Shown here in pieces: positions 10,101 to 20,718 of a stretch of DNA of 64,000 nucleotides. The translations under genes and the position numbers were made by a program. Source of the DNA: Argyresthia goedartella (taxonomy: Eukaryota > Arthropoda > Insecta > Lepidoptera > Argyresthiidae); contig OX463835.1 in NCBI GenBank assembly GCA_949825045.1, forward strand, positions 18,927,201-18,991,200. The letters are read 5' to 3'. The notes under the pieces are model-generated. The model did not search any database, was not told where the DNA came from, and worked only from the letters and a program-made list of their open reading frames with translations. How positions within the stretch are numbered: the stretch's first letter is position 1; every line of letters starts with the position of its first letter.

Positions 10101-10990
10101 CTTCCAGTCGATACCCGAAACCGACATGTGGCCGAGCGACTCGTATTCCCGCATGAAGTCGACGTACTTCTGCCGGAAAATCCCGTCACGCTTCATGCGT
10201 CGTTCCATCGACAGAAGCCGCGTCTCGGCTGCATGGTGTGAACTGCCCAGCGGCGGGCGATCACTCCGGAATGGAAGACGTGTGAGAAATCGACCTGACC
10301 GAAGGCGACCAGTATTGTTCCGATAAAACTGTTCACACTCTTCTTCAACCGGGTCCAACCGGCGGACCGTAGGTGGTTCCTCCAACTCCCAAAACTTCTG
10401 TATCACCTCTGAGAGTACAGAACCGAATAAGGGACTACGAGTCGCTAGGCGTGGGGCAGCCGGCATGACCGGACCCATTACCGCATGGCCCAGTCTGGTG
10501 TTGACCGAAACCAGACCAGTCGCCTGCAACACGTGGACACCTGGCACTAACAGGTATCCCAAGGCATCGACACCCAATAAAATGTCTACTGGGCCCGGAA
10601 TATCGAACTCCGAGTCAGCCAGTGACAACCCAGCGACCAACTGTCGCACCGAGGGCGACAACCGTACGTGAGGGTGTGAGCCCATCACATTAGGCATGAC
10701 TAATGCCGTGACCGTCAGATTCACCGATGAATCCACCCGTGACGAGAGAGTAATCCGACATACTCCCTTAACGGAACCGACTTCCGTGTTCCCAATTCCC
10801 CGAATGGAATGTGGATACTCCCTTACCGAAATCTTACAAGGTTGCACGAGACTAAGCACCCCTGGGCCCCCGAGTCCAATAGTGCTCGTGCCACACAAGA
10901 TTTGCCGTCCGAACTCCACGCTATCACCGAGGCAGTGGGGAGCATGACCGTCTGTGGAGTGGCGGCACCCTGTAAGTGGGCGGCGTGTCC
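7117..10990 (-). pseudogene. BEL-A copy 2 pol (PR-RT-RNase H-IN), broken
   Basis: Pol follows the gag amber at 10991-10993. Reading down the strand: protease region (its DSGA box is out of frame after an about 11-base deletion near 10835), RT with YVDDICTG (around 9655-9680), RNase H (GFCDASEKG, YAWTDSQIV), a 4-base deletion near 8785 that shifts the frame at WRHVPG, and integrase with TDFAGT, SDNGTN and GGIFEAAVK. A TAG then replaces Trp in the QDFW motif at about 7369. The long open pieces are 10919-8781 and 8784-7369. It is the most complete BEL-A pol in the window and shows what copy 3 lost. Confidence 0.93.
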
Positions 10991-10993
10991 CTA

Positions 10994-12769
10994 GCGGGAA
11001 CCTCCGCGGGATCCGAACCCGCTGGGACCCCGTCGGCCTGGTAACTCGGCTGCTGATATGCCACCGGTGGCATATCAGACCGCATGTACATCAGGGGGTC
11101 CCAACCCGCATAATAGGCCCCTCGCTCTCCCGGTAACCGACCATACCGGACTGTGAACGGTGTGCCCGGTGGCCACCGTGGATGGAGGGGGGAGAGCGGA
11201 TCCAACCTGGGGCGCTCTAGGAATGGGGGCGACATCCGACTGTTCGCCTCTCTGTTCGCCTCCCAGAGCGACGGGCAGGGTGGCGCAGAAGGTGGTGGGC
11301 TCCCAGCCTTCGCGCCACTCATAGGTGCCATCTGACACCCGCCCGTAACACGCGGTGAGCCAGCGGCCCGAAGTCCTCGCTGGCCCTGGACAGCGGCGAC
11401 CGAACCCCGGCTATCCCGCCTGTTACCCCCCGCGCTGCCCCCTTCCCCTCGGGGGGGGTCCCGTCCGCGGGTACCCCAGTCACCCCGTTGGTGACTTCCG
11501 TTGCCCGGAGGGGGACTGGGTCCGGCCCTGGTTGGGCCCTGTGACCGACCAGCCTGAGTCCGGCCCTGGTGACCGTCCGAAGGGCCTGACCGGTTCAGGC
11601 ACAACACGACGTGGTGCCTGCCACCGCAGCACTCACAGGGGGACGCGCGTGAGCACTCGCTCAGCGGGTGCGGCCCCAAACAACCGAAACACAATCGGTG
11701 GCGGAAGACCACCTTCCTGCGGGCAGCCACACCGAGCGCCTTAAAGTTGGCGCAACTGGTCACTTCATGACCGGCACTGTCGCAGTGCACACAGCCGTCA
11801 CCCGACTGCGCGGCACTCAAAACGCCAAATTGTTTTGACCGCCCACCCCCCGTGGGGGTGGGGGGCGCGGCCCCTCCCGCATCCGCGCGGGTTGGCGCTG
11901 CACACTGGCCTCCGAATCCATGGTATCGCATCGCCTGCATTCACCCTCCAAGAAATCCGTTAATTGGACGAGCGTGGGCAGTTCCGAGCTACTGCCCCCA
12001 TGCAGCTGTTCAAACCGACTTTGAACAGCTGCAGGCAACCGTGACAAAACCATATATAATACGATATATGACCATTGGTCTACCGGCAGACCAAGGTTCT
12101 GAAGGGCCTTAGTGGCCACCAGCACAGGGTTGAGCACCTGTACCCGGATGTCAACATACCGGGTTACTCTTGGGATGCTGAACAGCTTCCCCAGCTGGTC
12201 AAACAATATGACCCGGGCAATCTCATAATTGCCCGCCGTAACCGTTAGGTGACCGACCAACTCCTTCGGTTCACCCCGCAGTGCCATCAATAGTTGGCCA
12301 ACTTGTAGGCGTTGTCCAGGTCGTCCCGACCGTGGACTAGGCTATCGAATAAATTTATGAATGCCGGCCACTCATCAATTGCCCCACCGAAGGCCGGAAT
12401 CTCCAGGTGTGGCAGCCGTCCAACAACACCCTTAGGGGGCGGGTCTCCGCTACCCTCCCCGCGGTCATCCCGACGCGACCGCTTGATTTTTTCGGCGCGA
12501 CGCTCGATGTCGCCCAAGCACTCCATCGCTTGGTCAGCATCCGCGCAGAGCTGCTTCACTGCGGCCACCGAAGCCTCATCCGTAAGCCCGAGGGCCTCAG
12601 CCTCCGCGGCCAGCCGACACACCTTCCCGACGCGTGTCATTGCGTCCTCCACACGCTTGAGCAGGACATCGTCCATGTCAGGTCGCTCCACATACTTGTG
12701 AGTATGGGCGAGCCATCTCATCTCCTCACGGACGCCATACCGCAGTACCGTCAAGGGTGAAGGTGCCAT
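10994..12769 (-). pseudogene. BEL-A copy 2 gag, broken
   Basis: Starts at ATG 12769 (MAPSPLTVLRYGVREEMRW). The first third is helical and charged (capsid region). Three CCHC-type zinc knuckles follow in the second half (CVHCDSAGHEVTSC, CFGCLGPHPLSEC, CECCGGRHHVVLC), then a Gly/Pro/Arg-rich tail. Lesions compared with copy 3 are a 1-base loss near 12302, an in-frame 33-base deletion near 12212, a frame change in the G/C tract near 11850, and a missing G near 11030 that moves the end out of frame with the amber. Confidence 0.92.
12001..12033. repeat. 14-bp perfect inverted repeat in BEL-A gag
   Basis: TGCAGCTGTTCAAA (12001-12014) and its exact reverse complement (12020-12033) flank a 5-base loop. 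Copy 3 has the same structure at 30919-30951. BEL-B does not. Confidence 0.85.
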
Positions 12770-13446
12770 GGTTACCAATTCAATTGTTTCTGGTTCTATG
12801 CTTCACTACCGAACTAAGCACAGCCAGAGACCAGCACTTTCCCGTCAGCGCTGGGCACAGAAATTAAAACTAAGTTGTTAAAACCAGGGCAACCACTAAA
12901 ACAATTAAATCCTAAACAATATTTAATATGGTCGCCCTGTGGACATACACCTTATAATATACACTCTAAATCAATTAGAGAATGCCACCATAAAACACAA
13001 TACAAAAATAACCCACAAAACTTGATTATGAAAACAATACAAAATAATAAGTGGCTTCTTATGAACCACACTTCCTTTGAGGTCAGCAAATCAGCTTAAT
13101 ACCCCTTAAATAGCCCGACCCTGCTGTGTAAACCGAAATAACACTGTAGGACTATAGAACCCGACGTTCTACCGCAAGTAATACAATCTAGGCTTCGCAG
13201 AATGACTGTTCAATCTTTTATGCGCAACAACAGTAGTTTCCGACTACAAATTTATAACAACTGTTAACTAAATTGGCACTTATACTTTCACTTACCGAAA
13301 ATGAACTTTAATCGTGGTATACCGACCACAGACTCATTGCCGACTTGAGCCAATCTGAGATATTCTTTTCTCCTAACTACAATGTGACAAAGGCAACCGT
13401 GAATCGATGATTTCCCACTAGGAAAACCGCGCTCCTGCTACCAAAA
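12770..13446 (-). other. BEL-A copy 2 5' leader with primer-binding region
   Basis: Untranslated leader between the 5' LTR and gag, no gene. On the minus strand, just inside the LTR (13421-13443), lies TGGTAGCAGGAGCGCGGTT, which starts with TGG as a tRNA primer site should. BEL-B has nearly the same sequence in the same place. I did not identify the tRNA. Confidence 0.7.
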
Positions 13447-14028
13447 TGATTAATTTCCACGCCTACCGAACGGCGTGGAATCCGAAGGGGGTGTGCCTTT
13501 GCCAGCACGTGAGAGAAAAGAAGTGATGAAATTTTACTGACCTTTGTCTCCGTAGACAGGAAATCGAAAGCTCGATTCGAGACGGGAATTCGGGAAAAGG
13601 GCACAGTTTGGGATAGGAGGGAATCGAAATCTTGCCGTCGTTTCGCTGTCGCTGCCCGACGCTGCCGCCGGCGTGCTGCCTGCCGACACGTGGAATCGCC
13701 GTCCGATACGACGATTTTCAATCACGACACGGATCACTTGACCGCCGACGCGAATCTACTTATTTCCCGACGATGTAGATGATTAACACTCCGACCAGGC
13801 CCGACGCCTGTATTTGATAATTGGTACACCGAAATACCATCAAAATCACGATGCCCGAGCAGACATGTTGTTTTTCTCCCGACGAGAAAAGAGCAAAGCT
13901 AACCTCCAATTTTTCTCGTTCCGATACGAGTGACAGCTGCGGTCCGTTTCCGCTTAGTGATGTCCCGATTACTCACGGTCGATCCGCGCAACAAAAACCG
14001 GTGCGTTCCGAAGCATAAATATTAAACA
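13447..14028 (-). repeat. BEL-A copy 2, 5' LTR
   Basis: 582 bp, canonical TG...CA ends; about six differences from the partner LTR at 6504-7085. Confidence 0.95.
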
Positions 14029-14038
14029 AGTAGGTATG

Positions 14039-14435
14039 CTATTTATTTACATTATCGCGCCAAAAATGGTTTAAAAACTTGATACAAAGATGCCCACAGT
14101 TGTATGGATTATTTTTTTGAAAATTTTCGTAATTGTATTTTATGTCATCTCCAATATATTTCACAAATTCTTTTGGTGGTTTCAAATCACCAAAGCTATC
14201 GAAGTATTCAACCTAACTATTAAACTTTGCGTAGGCCACCCAATGATTACCATTATTTTGAGAACAATTATTAAATTTATGATACCGCACTCTTTTTTCC
14301 ATGGATTCTTACGCAATTCATTTCTCATAAAGACTCCTCGAAAGAAAGGGACGTTTTTCGTGTGCTTTAAAATATCAAAATTAGTTAGGGCTCGATTAGG
14401 TAGCCGCCGACTTAGTTTTTTGCCTTTAAAATTTT
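14039..14435 (-). pseudogene. Polinton adenain-like cysteine protease, decayed
   Basis: Minus-strand remnant of the maturation protease of a Polinton (adenovirus-type, family C5). Readable pieces in order are RRLPNRALTNFDIL, FRGVFMRNELRKNPW with ECGIINL, GNHWVAYAKF (the catalytic His), YFDSFGDLKPPKEF (the catalytic Asp) and CGHLCIKFL (the catalytic Cys). The stop is at 14039-14041. At least one frame change near 14290 and an internal TAG near 14215 break it. It follows a small virion gene and would precede the minor capsid gene were BEL-A copy 2 not inserted between. Confidence 0.85.
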
Positions 14436-14782
14436 AAATATTCCCAAACCATCGGCATGCGGTTTTACATGCAATCCTTTTCCTATACATAACGACTCAA
14501 TTTTTTTTTGTTAACTAGCCATTAAGGTGTCCCACTGCTGGGCAAAGGCCTCCCCCTCTTTCGTCCACACTTCCCTGGTCTGTGCCACCTCCGGCCACCC
14601 CGGCAAAAACTTGTCGAGAGTATTTTTTCATTATGTTGTTTTAATTCTTGCAATCTTTTCTTGGCTTCTTTGACAGCACTAATAGCTTTAGCTATACCAG
14701 CAGCGCCAACTGCCAACAGCTACCAGCTGCAGATAATTCCGCAAATATTGGAATTAATGGTAAAAATCCTCCGGTTTTTGGT
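14409..14782 (-). pseudogene. Polinton small GKGL-motif protein, interrupted
   Basis: A small conserved Polinton protein of unknown role, possibly a minor virion component. From high to low coordinates it has a hydrophobic glycine/alanine stretch (GGFLPLIPIFAELSAAG, then GAAGIAKAI), an amphipathic helix (KEAKKRLQELKQHNEK), and after an interruption a C-terminal GKGLHVKPHADGLG motif. The frame ends near 14409, overlapping the protease start. A LINE-like fragment (14516-14605) breaks it, and the Gypsy element is inserted in its N-terminal part at about 14787. The frame also shifts near 14725. Confidence 0.68.
14516..14605. mobile_element. Short fragment of a dispersed insect repeat
   Basis: The block containing GTCCCACTGCTGGGCAAAGG resembles a motif at the 3' end of CR1-type LINEs dispersed in many insects. 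It interrupts the small Polinton gene. Boundaries are approximate; a T-run at 14501-14509 may be its tail. Confidence 0.5.
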
Positions 14783-14786
14783 ACAG

Positions 14787-16202
14787 TGTAGGGTTTTTCC
14801 TATCCTAGGCCTGCCTTGGCTGGAAGAATCAAATGAACTGAAGGATTCTCCCTACAATATGCTTGCTTTGACAGTTTTTCACTATCTCATATAAATAAAA
14901 CGTAACTCACATCTCAGGAATTCTTTATTCACGCAAAAAAATTATGGTAACTAAATACTCTTAATGCTGATAGAACTTTCACTTTAGAACAAAACTCACA
15001 TCGACGTACTCGTATACCGTGCAGAATTAATTACTGCAAATTGTGGCAGATACCAAAACCTCTCGATACCCTGCTTGCAACCTCGGCGTACTCCCGCTGA
15101 GGCAGCTGATTGACTTGCTCCTTGTAGAGAAGTCTGAGCTTCAAGTCACTGATAACTTCTCGACACCCTGAAGTCGGTGTAGCGCTGCTCTGAGATTCTT
15201 GGGACAGGATTATTATATCTTCAGGGTAATCCTGTCTCAGCGATTTCGCCGCGATCTGTTGTAGTGTTTTACTTCGGTGATCACGACTCTCCAAGCGCAG
15301 CTAAACTTGCGACTCAAAAACGGCGCTGGGATTGTGCGATTGCGCTAAGGTTTTTCTTGGTTTTAGAAGGCTTGGGACTTATATATTTATTTATTTATTT
15401 ATTTTTATTTACTTTTTTTTAGATGACATTGAGTTCTATTGTCAAAATTTAAACTTGTATTTCATACAGACCATGTAGGTCTAAACCTCTGTAAAGAACT
15501 ATATTTTATTGGCCACTGGGAGTGTACTTCATTTAATTATTTCGAATTAGCGAGTTTTTTAAAACACGAACTTTGGAACGAAAAGGAGGTTTCCTTATGA
15601 ATCGCTTGAAAACTAAGGGCAGTTCGTCTTCAGCTCTCAAACAGAGCAAAGGAAAAAAGGCCAATTCCCGGGCCCAGCAGTCCGGAAGCCCAACCCTAGC
15701 TGTAGCGGAAGCCTTTTCTCTTCGCCTACCGTACCTTGATACCGTACCCGAGACCTCTACCTGGGGTACCGCTGATCTACTTGCGGCCCGGAGTTCCCGC
15801 TACTCTCCTGCGGTCCTCAACTCCGGCCGCCTACTTATGGTCCTCGGACCCTGAGTTCCTGCTGCCCTCCTGAGTTCTTCATCTACGGCCACCTACTTAC
15901 CTTCCTGAGGTTCCGCGGACATCTGCTCGAGCCTTGACTTCCTACGACGCTACAATACTACTGAAAGACATCTAATCCGTCCGCTTACCTTAGTCTCCCA
16001 GAGCCATTTCAGTTAGGTTAGGTGTAAATACTGTTAGGTTATTTTAGGTAGGTTGTAAATATAAGTTTAGCCTAGATAAGATTTGTAAAATAAAGAACCC
16101 ACAACCTGACTCTTTCGTTTCTACTCTCCTTTTTTATTATTTCTCTCTAAATTAACTGTTCCAGCTGTTGAGGTCAACCTTCCGGATCTTAGTACTGTGG
16201 CA
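14787..16202 (+). repeat. Gypsy 5' LTR, 1416 bp
   Basis: Begins TGTAGGGTTTTTCC and ends in ...CTGTGGCA. It includes an ATTT simple repeat (about 15379-15412) and an AATAAA signal at about 16089 that would fit the R/U5 polyadenylation region. A 93-codon open stretch at 15573-15854 is not conserved as a frame in the partner LTR, so I do not call it a gene. Confidence 0.92.
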
Positions 16203-16206
16203 GTTT

Positions 16207-16224
16207 TGGCGCCCTTACTGGTCT
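16207..16224 (+). promoter_or_regulatory. Gypsy primer-binding site
   Basis: TGGCGCCCTTACTGGTCT lies 4 bases inside the LTR, at the position expected for a tRNA-primed minus-strand start. tRNA not identified. Confidence 0.7.
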
Positions 16225-16393
16225 TTATTTTACAGAATCTTTCCTCTAAATTTTAAAACTCACTCTCACTAGTGACTAAATCCTATTTTTGGCCAAACTC
16301 TTTCGGACTAGATTCAGTTTCTTCTAAATAGGTAGGCTAGGTTAAAATAGTTTAGACTACGTTAGGTACTTACCTTATAGATACCTCAGCACA

Positions 16394-17413
16394 ATGGCTC
16401 GGACCTTCAAAGTCTCCTACCTGAACAAACCAGAACTTGAATATGAGGTGCAGATCCGCCTGGAAACTCCTGCCGACACCCTCATCAATCTCAAAAAAAT
16501 TGCCAATTATCCTGCCTCGGAGATCGTAACCTCAGTCCTTCCTCCTGAAGAAGATGTGGAACAGGCTGAGGCTACTTTGTCGTATATAGAAGGGAAAATC
16601 TGTCAGCTAGAACATAAATTTTCTGCGCTATTGTATAAAAAGGTCGAGGCGTACATCAGTCATCTATCGTCTAGACTTGATCGTATTGACACAAACTCCG
16701 AGTCCACACTAGAGGAGCGGCTGATCTCGGCACAAGGGAAACTAACTTCTCTTGAAAATAGATACGATAATCTCCTTTTCGTCTTAACTGAGTCGTCTCC
16801 TGTCTCTGAATTTCCTCATATATCTGGTGCTAACCCAACTCCATCACCTATCATCCCTACATCAACTCCATCACCTATCATCCCTACACCAACTCCATCA
16901 CCTATCATTCATACATCTACTTCAGCACCTACACCCATTCCTCCTACGGTTATCCAAATTCCACCAAATAATCTGATAACTGAGCTCAAAAAGATATCTT
17001 ATGCTGGCACTACATGCTCAAAATCTTTTCTGATTAAGATACATGAATTAAGTACCTCTAGACATATACCTAAGGAAAAACTCGTAGACCACGTCTTCGA
17101 ACTCTTCACTGACAAAGCACTTCATGGTTTAGGTTCCAAAAGAGTCGATACTCCGACTTGACTTGGGATAAGCTTTGTGCCTTACTCGTAACGGACTTCG
17201 GTGAGTTTGACTATGACTACAAACTTATGACTACTATCAACTCACGTACCCAAGGTGAATCCGAAACCATCATCGTCTACATATCGATCATGTTTGGAAT
17301 GTTTTCTCGACTTGAGAATAAACTCAGTGAAGAACAACAACTGAAGATCTTGCTTAGGAACATTCGACCCAGTTATTCCACGTTTGTCGCGCTGAAGAAT
17401 GTAATTTCCATTG
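16394..17413 (+). pseudogene. Gypsy gag, N-terminal part
   Basis: Starts at MARTFKVSYLNKPELEYEV and runs as one frame to a TGA at 17159-17161. The capsid pattern continues in another frame from 17158 (MTWDKLCALLVTDFGEFDYD, then ILLRNIRPSYSTF). One small indel near 17155 therefore breaks a single ancestral gag. The middle has a proline/threonine/serine spacer made of a repeated TPSPIIPT motif (about 16839-16960). Coding is then interrupted by the RLE element at 17414, and the frame resumes at 27273. Confidence 0.85.
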
Positions 17414-17586
17414 TTCAAAATATAGTTTACAATTCGATTAATCTACAGGAAACTTCGTCAATAACTTAAAACTAAACTTAAACACTTGCTAAACTACAAG
17501 ATATGGCAGGGAAACAACTTAAAAATTATATGCTTCCAAATAATAATAACCTACTTAAATAATAAATAAATCTAAAATACATAAAA
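17414..17586 (-). other. 3' UTR of the RLE element
   Basis: AT-rich, 173 bases between the polyprotein stop and the 10-base target duplication. No poly-A or simple-repeat tail is seen, unlike the other LINEs here. Confidence 0.7.
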
Positions 17587-19632
17587 CTACACAAATAAAC
17601 CACCCCAGTACGCTCCCGGACCAAAGGTACCCATTACGCTGGCAGCGTTGCCGCGCTGCACAGCAAGTGAGACCCTTTGCACCAGGAACGCTCCGGAGCG
17701 GTAGTCATGGCCTCGGTCCCTCAAGCGACGCCCAATGTCCCTGATGAAGGCCCTACCCTGCGATCCCCACACCCCCGTGGTCTCGACGGCCAATGGAACA
17801 AACCAATAACTCCCCATCAGCTGTGCGTACTTACCGCATTTCTGCCGCGCCCCCGACTCCGCAGCCGCACCAGCAGTCTGCATGGTGGAGCCTATATGAG
17901 ATGCCGCGAAAGTGCACACGCACGTCGCATCCCACAAAAGGCTACAGCCCCTCTCCCAAGGTATCAAAGTGACACCGTCCGGACGTTTCCCGTCGCTGCG
18001 ACACAAACCAGGCGGCTCAAGAACCGCCGGTATGTTAGCCGAGACGAGAGCCCTCCGGACGATGTCATTGATGGAGTGATGACGAGACTGCCTCCCTGCA
18101 CTTCTGACGCAGTGTAGTCCGTGACGCCCCAGCGAATCGACTGATACACCGCAAACACAGCGGTGTGGCTCACAATTGCTACATCCCAACCGAAGCGCCA
18201 CGGCCACGCGCAGGGAGTTGTCATCTAGATGGGTGCCTAAATGAGGAGACGGCAACGCATGCAGCCAAGCACCAGATTCCGGCTGGGAGATCGCGCGCAG
18301 ACGAGCAAGCTCCGCTCCCGAGGACTGCCCCAACAACCCGTCAAGTGTCGACTTACATATCTCCTCATCCCAGGAGCGCTGCACGCCTGGCTTCTCCGGA
18401 ACGTCTCCCGCCGGGCAACGTACCCGCCACAGCTGAAGAGCCTCGTCCGCAAATGGGATGCTGAACCCGTCACCATTAATATTCAAAATACGAGTGACAA
18501 GCTCCAACACCCCCCGCGAAGAGGCTAAAAAGGCGGGGAGTTCCGTGTCCCGAAGGCGACGAACGCCGAGACCACCAAACCGTATAGGCATCGCTGCCTG
18601 CGACCACTGTGAGGGAGACATATTAACGTTTAAAATAGTCTCCAAAAGACACTTCAATGCCTCGTCATAAGCGTCTGTCTCCCCTCGGCACAGCCAAACC
18701 GGAGCAGTTCGCAAAGTATAGGTTAACCTTGGCTGGGACAGACAACTCCTGAGAATAGTAAGAGCCACATGCGCGGACAACTCCTTGAGATGTGGCTTAG
18801 CCCCAGCCAGGGCCTTCAACTTTCCTCGCAGAACCCCCGGCACGCCTTCCGGAAAAATGGGTGCGCCTAACAGAGTGAAATCAGGTTTATCAAGAACTTT
18901 CAGCCCCGGCATCAATTCCTCCAGCTTAGCTCTGGAACCTTGTGCCAAGTCACCAGAGGAAGAAAACACCTCACACTTCTCTGAGTTCAGGCGGAGACCC
19001 AAGTCCCCTAGGCCACTGATAACCGTTTTCAAATCAGCCACAACAGTCTCTAGTGGTCCCCCGATGGTACCATCGTCTAAGTACCAGACGTTCAAAGGGG
19101 AACTCAATGATTTAACAACGTCGTGGATGTCCAAGCTGAATAGCAGTGGGCCCAGGGGGTCACCCTGTTGCGCACCCACCCGCGACTCCACCAGATTTTC
19201 ACCAAAATACAGGTTGGTTGGGCTTGAGTAACACTGGTGGAGGAACGGATAGAGGGACGGAACCAGTTCGTTGACCTTTCCCAGAATGACGTCTCGCTCA
19301 ACTGTATTGAATGCATTCTGGAGGTCAACCTTCACAATGACGCTGTCGGAGTTTTCCCGATCGAACAAAAACGCTCGGGTGGCGTGGATTGCGGCCTCGC
19401 AACCTAAAGGTACTCCGAACCCCAACTGCTGCGGCTGAAGAATAGATGATGCGACTCCCCTGGCTGCCCTGCATCCGAGTTTGGCCACTAAGCGCCGAAG
19501 GACACTCCCCACTGCTATGGGACGAATCCCCCCGCCCTTCTTATGCAGAGCACATAGGGAAGCGCCATAAAGAAAAGGGCACACTTCCCTATTGACCATT
19601 CCCTTAAGCATGAAGTTCACTAAATTAACTAG
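17587..19632 (-). CDS. RLE-type retrotransposon polyprotein, main part (RT, zinc knuckle, endonuclease)
   Basis: Main part of a polyprotein whose first part is at 26975-27262; the two are open and in frame with each other outside the BEL-B. RT motifs in order: GGGIRPIAVGSVLRRL, VKVDLQNAFNTVERD, GAQQGDPLGPLLFSL and VWYLDDGTIGG (catalytic). Then come the zinc-binding stretch CSNCEPHRCVCGVSVD...HGLHC and an endonuclease-like region, RPDGVTLIPWERG...LLWDATC followed by VPLAVETTGVWG. The frame ends at 17587 with GAYWGGLFV. It would nick target DNA and reverse-transcribe its own RNA there. The absence of lesions suggests a recent insertion. The N-terminus is lost through 5' truncation. Confidence 0.85.
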   Translation of the reverse strand, partial: LVNLVNFMLKGMVNREVCPFLYGASLCALHKKGGGIRPIAVGSVLRRLVAKLGCRAARGVASSILQPQQLGFGVPLGCEAAIHATRAFLFDRENSDSVIVKVDLQNAFNTVERDVILGKVNELVPSLYPFLHQCYSSPTNLYFGENLVESRVGAQQGDPLGPLLFSLDIHDVVKSLSSPLNVWYLDDGTIGGPLETVVADLKTVISGLGDLGLRLNSEKCEVFSSSGDLAQGSRAKLEELMPGLKVLDKPDFTLLGAPIFPEGVPGVLRGKLKALAGAKPHLKELSAHVALTILRSCLSQPRLTYTLRTAPVWLCRGETDAYDEALKCLLETILNVNMSPSQWSQAAMPIRFGGLGVRRLRDTELPAFLASSRGVLELVTRILNINGDGFSIPFADEALQLWRVRCPAGDVPEKPGVQRSWDEEICKSTLDGLLGQSSGAELARLRAISQPESGAWLHALPSPHLGTHLDDNSLRVAVALRLGCSNCEPHRCVCGVSVDSLGRHGLHCVRSAGRQSRHHSINDIVRRALVSANIPAVLEPPGLCRSDGKRPDGVTLIPWERGCSLLWDATCVCTFAASHIGSTMQTAGAAAESGARQKCGKYAQLMGSYWFVPLAVETTGVWGSQGRAFIRDIGRRLRDRGHDYRSGAFLVQRVSLAVQRGNAASVMGTFGPGAYWGGLFV

Positions 19633-20136
19633 TGTTCGATTCAAAATCGATACTCGAACTATGGTTCCGGAACGGCCATTTTGAATTTGAGGGAGCGGCC
19701 ATCTTGGCAGTTTTTGACATCTGACAGACGAAAAGCCCCCGCATGTGACGCGTATTGATTTTGGGCATTAAAATTAAATCGTAAGCCATCTGGAATTGTA
19801 TTCGGGCTCCCCTCAGGATTGTCTTATAGCTGAGTGTATTGTGGTTCTCCGAACCAGATAAAGTTCGTATTTACGTAACACTGTGCGCGTCGAAGCTGGC
19901 CTGCCAGCCATACCTGGTTGGCTGAAGAACCTGTCTACCAAGAAGAGCCTAGGGTGCACCCAGGCCTTGCAGAGAGACAGGAGTTTGACGGGAACGAAGC
20001 ACAGACCAGGTCAGATAGAATCTATTTACTTTAGCTCGGTGAATCGCCGACGTTCTTGCTTCTTGGCATCTGATCGCTACGCTACCTCGTAGCTATGGGC
20101 CCCTGCGAGGTCATCGGGTGCCGAGAGGCCTGAACA
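19633..20136 (+). repeat. BEL-B copy 1, 5' LTR
   Basis: 504 bp, TGTTCGATTC...CCTGAACA. Nearly identical to 26466-26969. Confidence 0.97.
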
Positions 20137-20139
20137 TTT

Positions 20140-20160
20140 TGGTAGCAGAGCGTGGTTTCC
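20140..20160 (+). promoter_or_regulatory. BEL-B primer-binding site
   Basis: TGGTAGCAGAGCGTGGTTTC begins 3 bases after the LTR. The BEL-A elements have the same block with one or two changes, so the two families appear to use the same tRNA primer, which I have not identified. Confidence 0.75.
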
Positions 20161-20718
20161 TGAGATTTGCAGCCGTCAAGGGCTCCAGGAACCCACGATT
20201 TGGGACTATCAATCTGTAGGTATAGGCGGTTATTAGCTAACTTGGTTTTGTTCCTGTATCCACATAGATTGGTAGTGTTGTAAGCTATAAGTCTATTGCT
20301 GGTAGTAGACAGACAGATATAACAGTTTTCCCTAAATGACCAGTTGTACTGAGATGTGACTCAGAATAGTAATTACATTACAGGTACATTGTAGGTGAAT
20401 TGAAATTTGGATTGAAGTACCAGTTACCAGTTAGTCAATCTATTAGTGGTTCTAGTAATGCTAATGAATGTTTGGACATTGTTTTCAGTTTATAGCAATT
20501 TATAACTTGAACTAATATTGACTATCTGTGTGTGTTATATGATATAGGGAAACTAAATTGTTGTTTACAGAATTTGTGTAGATATAAACTCGGTTTCTAT
20601 TGTTTGGGGAAATCAGCATTGTTTAAGTTATAGATTAGGGTTCCCTCGTTTGGGTTGTAGACTGGAGGGTCCAATATAATTGAGTTATTGCAAATTGTGA
20701 GTAAGTATCGTAACGATC
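20161..20718 (+). other. BEL-B 5' leader
   Basis: Untranslated AT-rich leader of about 560 bases between the primer site and the gag ATG. I see no gene in it. Confidence 0.75.

Larger units (their letters stand above)
6504..14028 (-). mobile_element. BEL-A copy 2, complete but defective, minus strand
   Basis: A 7525-bp BEL/Pao element with two 582-bp LTRs (6504-7085 and 13447-14028) differing at roughly six positions. The body contains gag, an in-frame amber and pol on the minus strand, with several frameshifts. It lies between the Polinton protease and minor capsid genes. The bases next to the two ends (GGAA before 6504, AGTA after 14028) do not match, so no target-site duplication is visible. 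Confidence 0.95.

Noticed and set aside
14090..14437. A plus-strand frame of 115 codons rich in hydrophobic residues
   Set aside because: It is antisense to the Polinton protease remnant, which has recognisable catalytic motifs on the minus strand.
15573..15854. A 93-codon open frame in the Gypsy 5' LTR
   Set aside because: The frame is broken by indels in the partner LTR, has no family resemblance, and lies in the region expected to be non-coding leader.
20140..20160. A tRNA gene at the TGGTAGCAG block
   Set aside because: Only a primer-binding stretch of about 20 bases after the LTR; no cloverleaf could be formed from the flanks.
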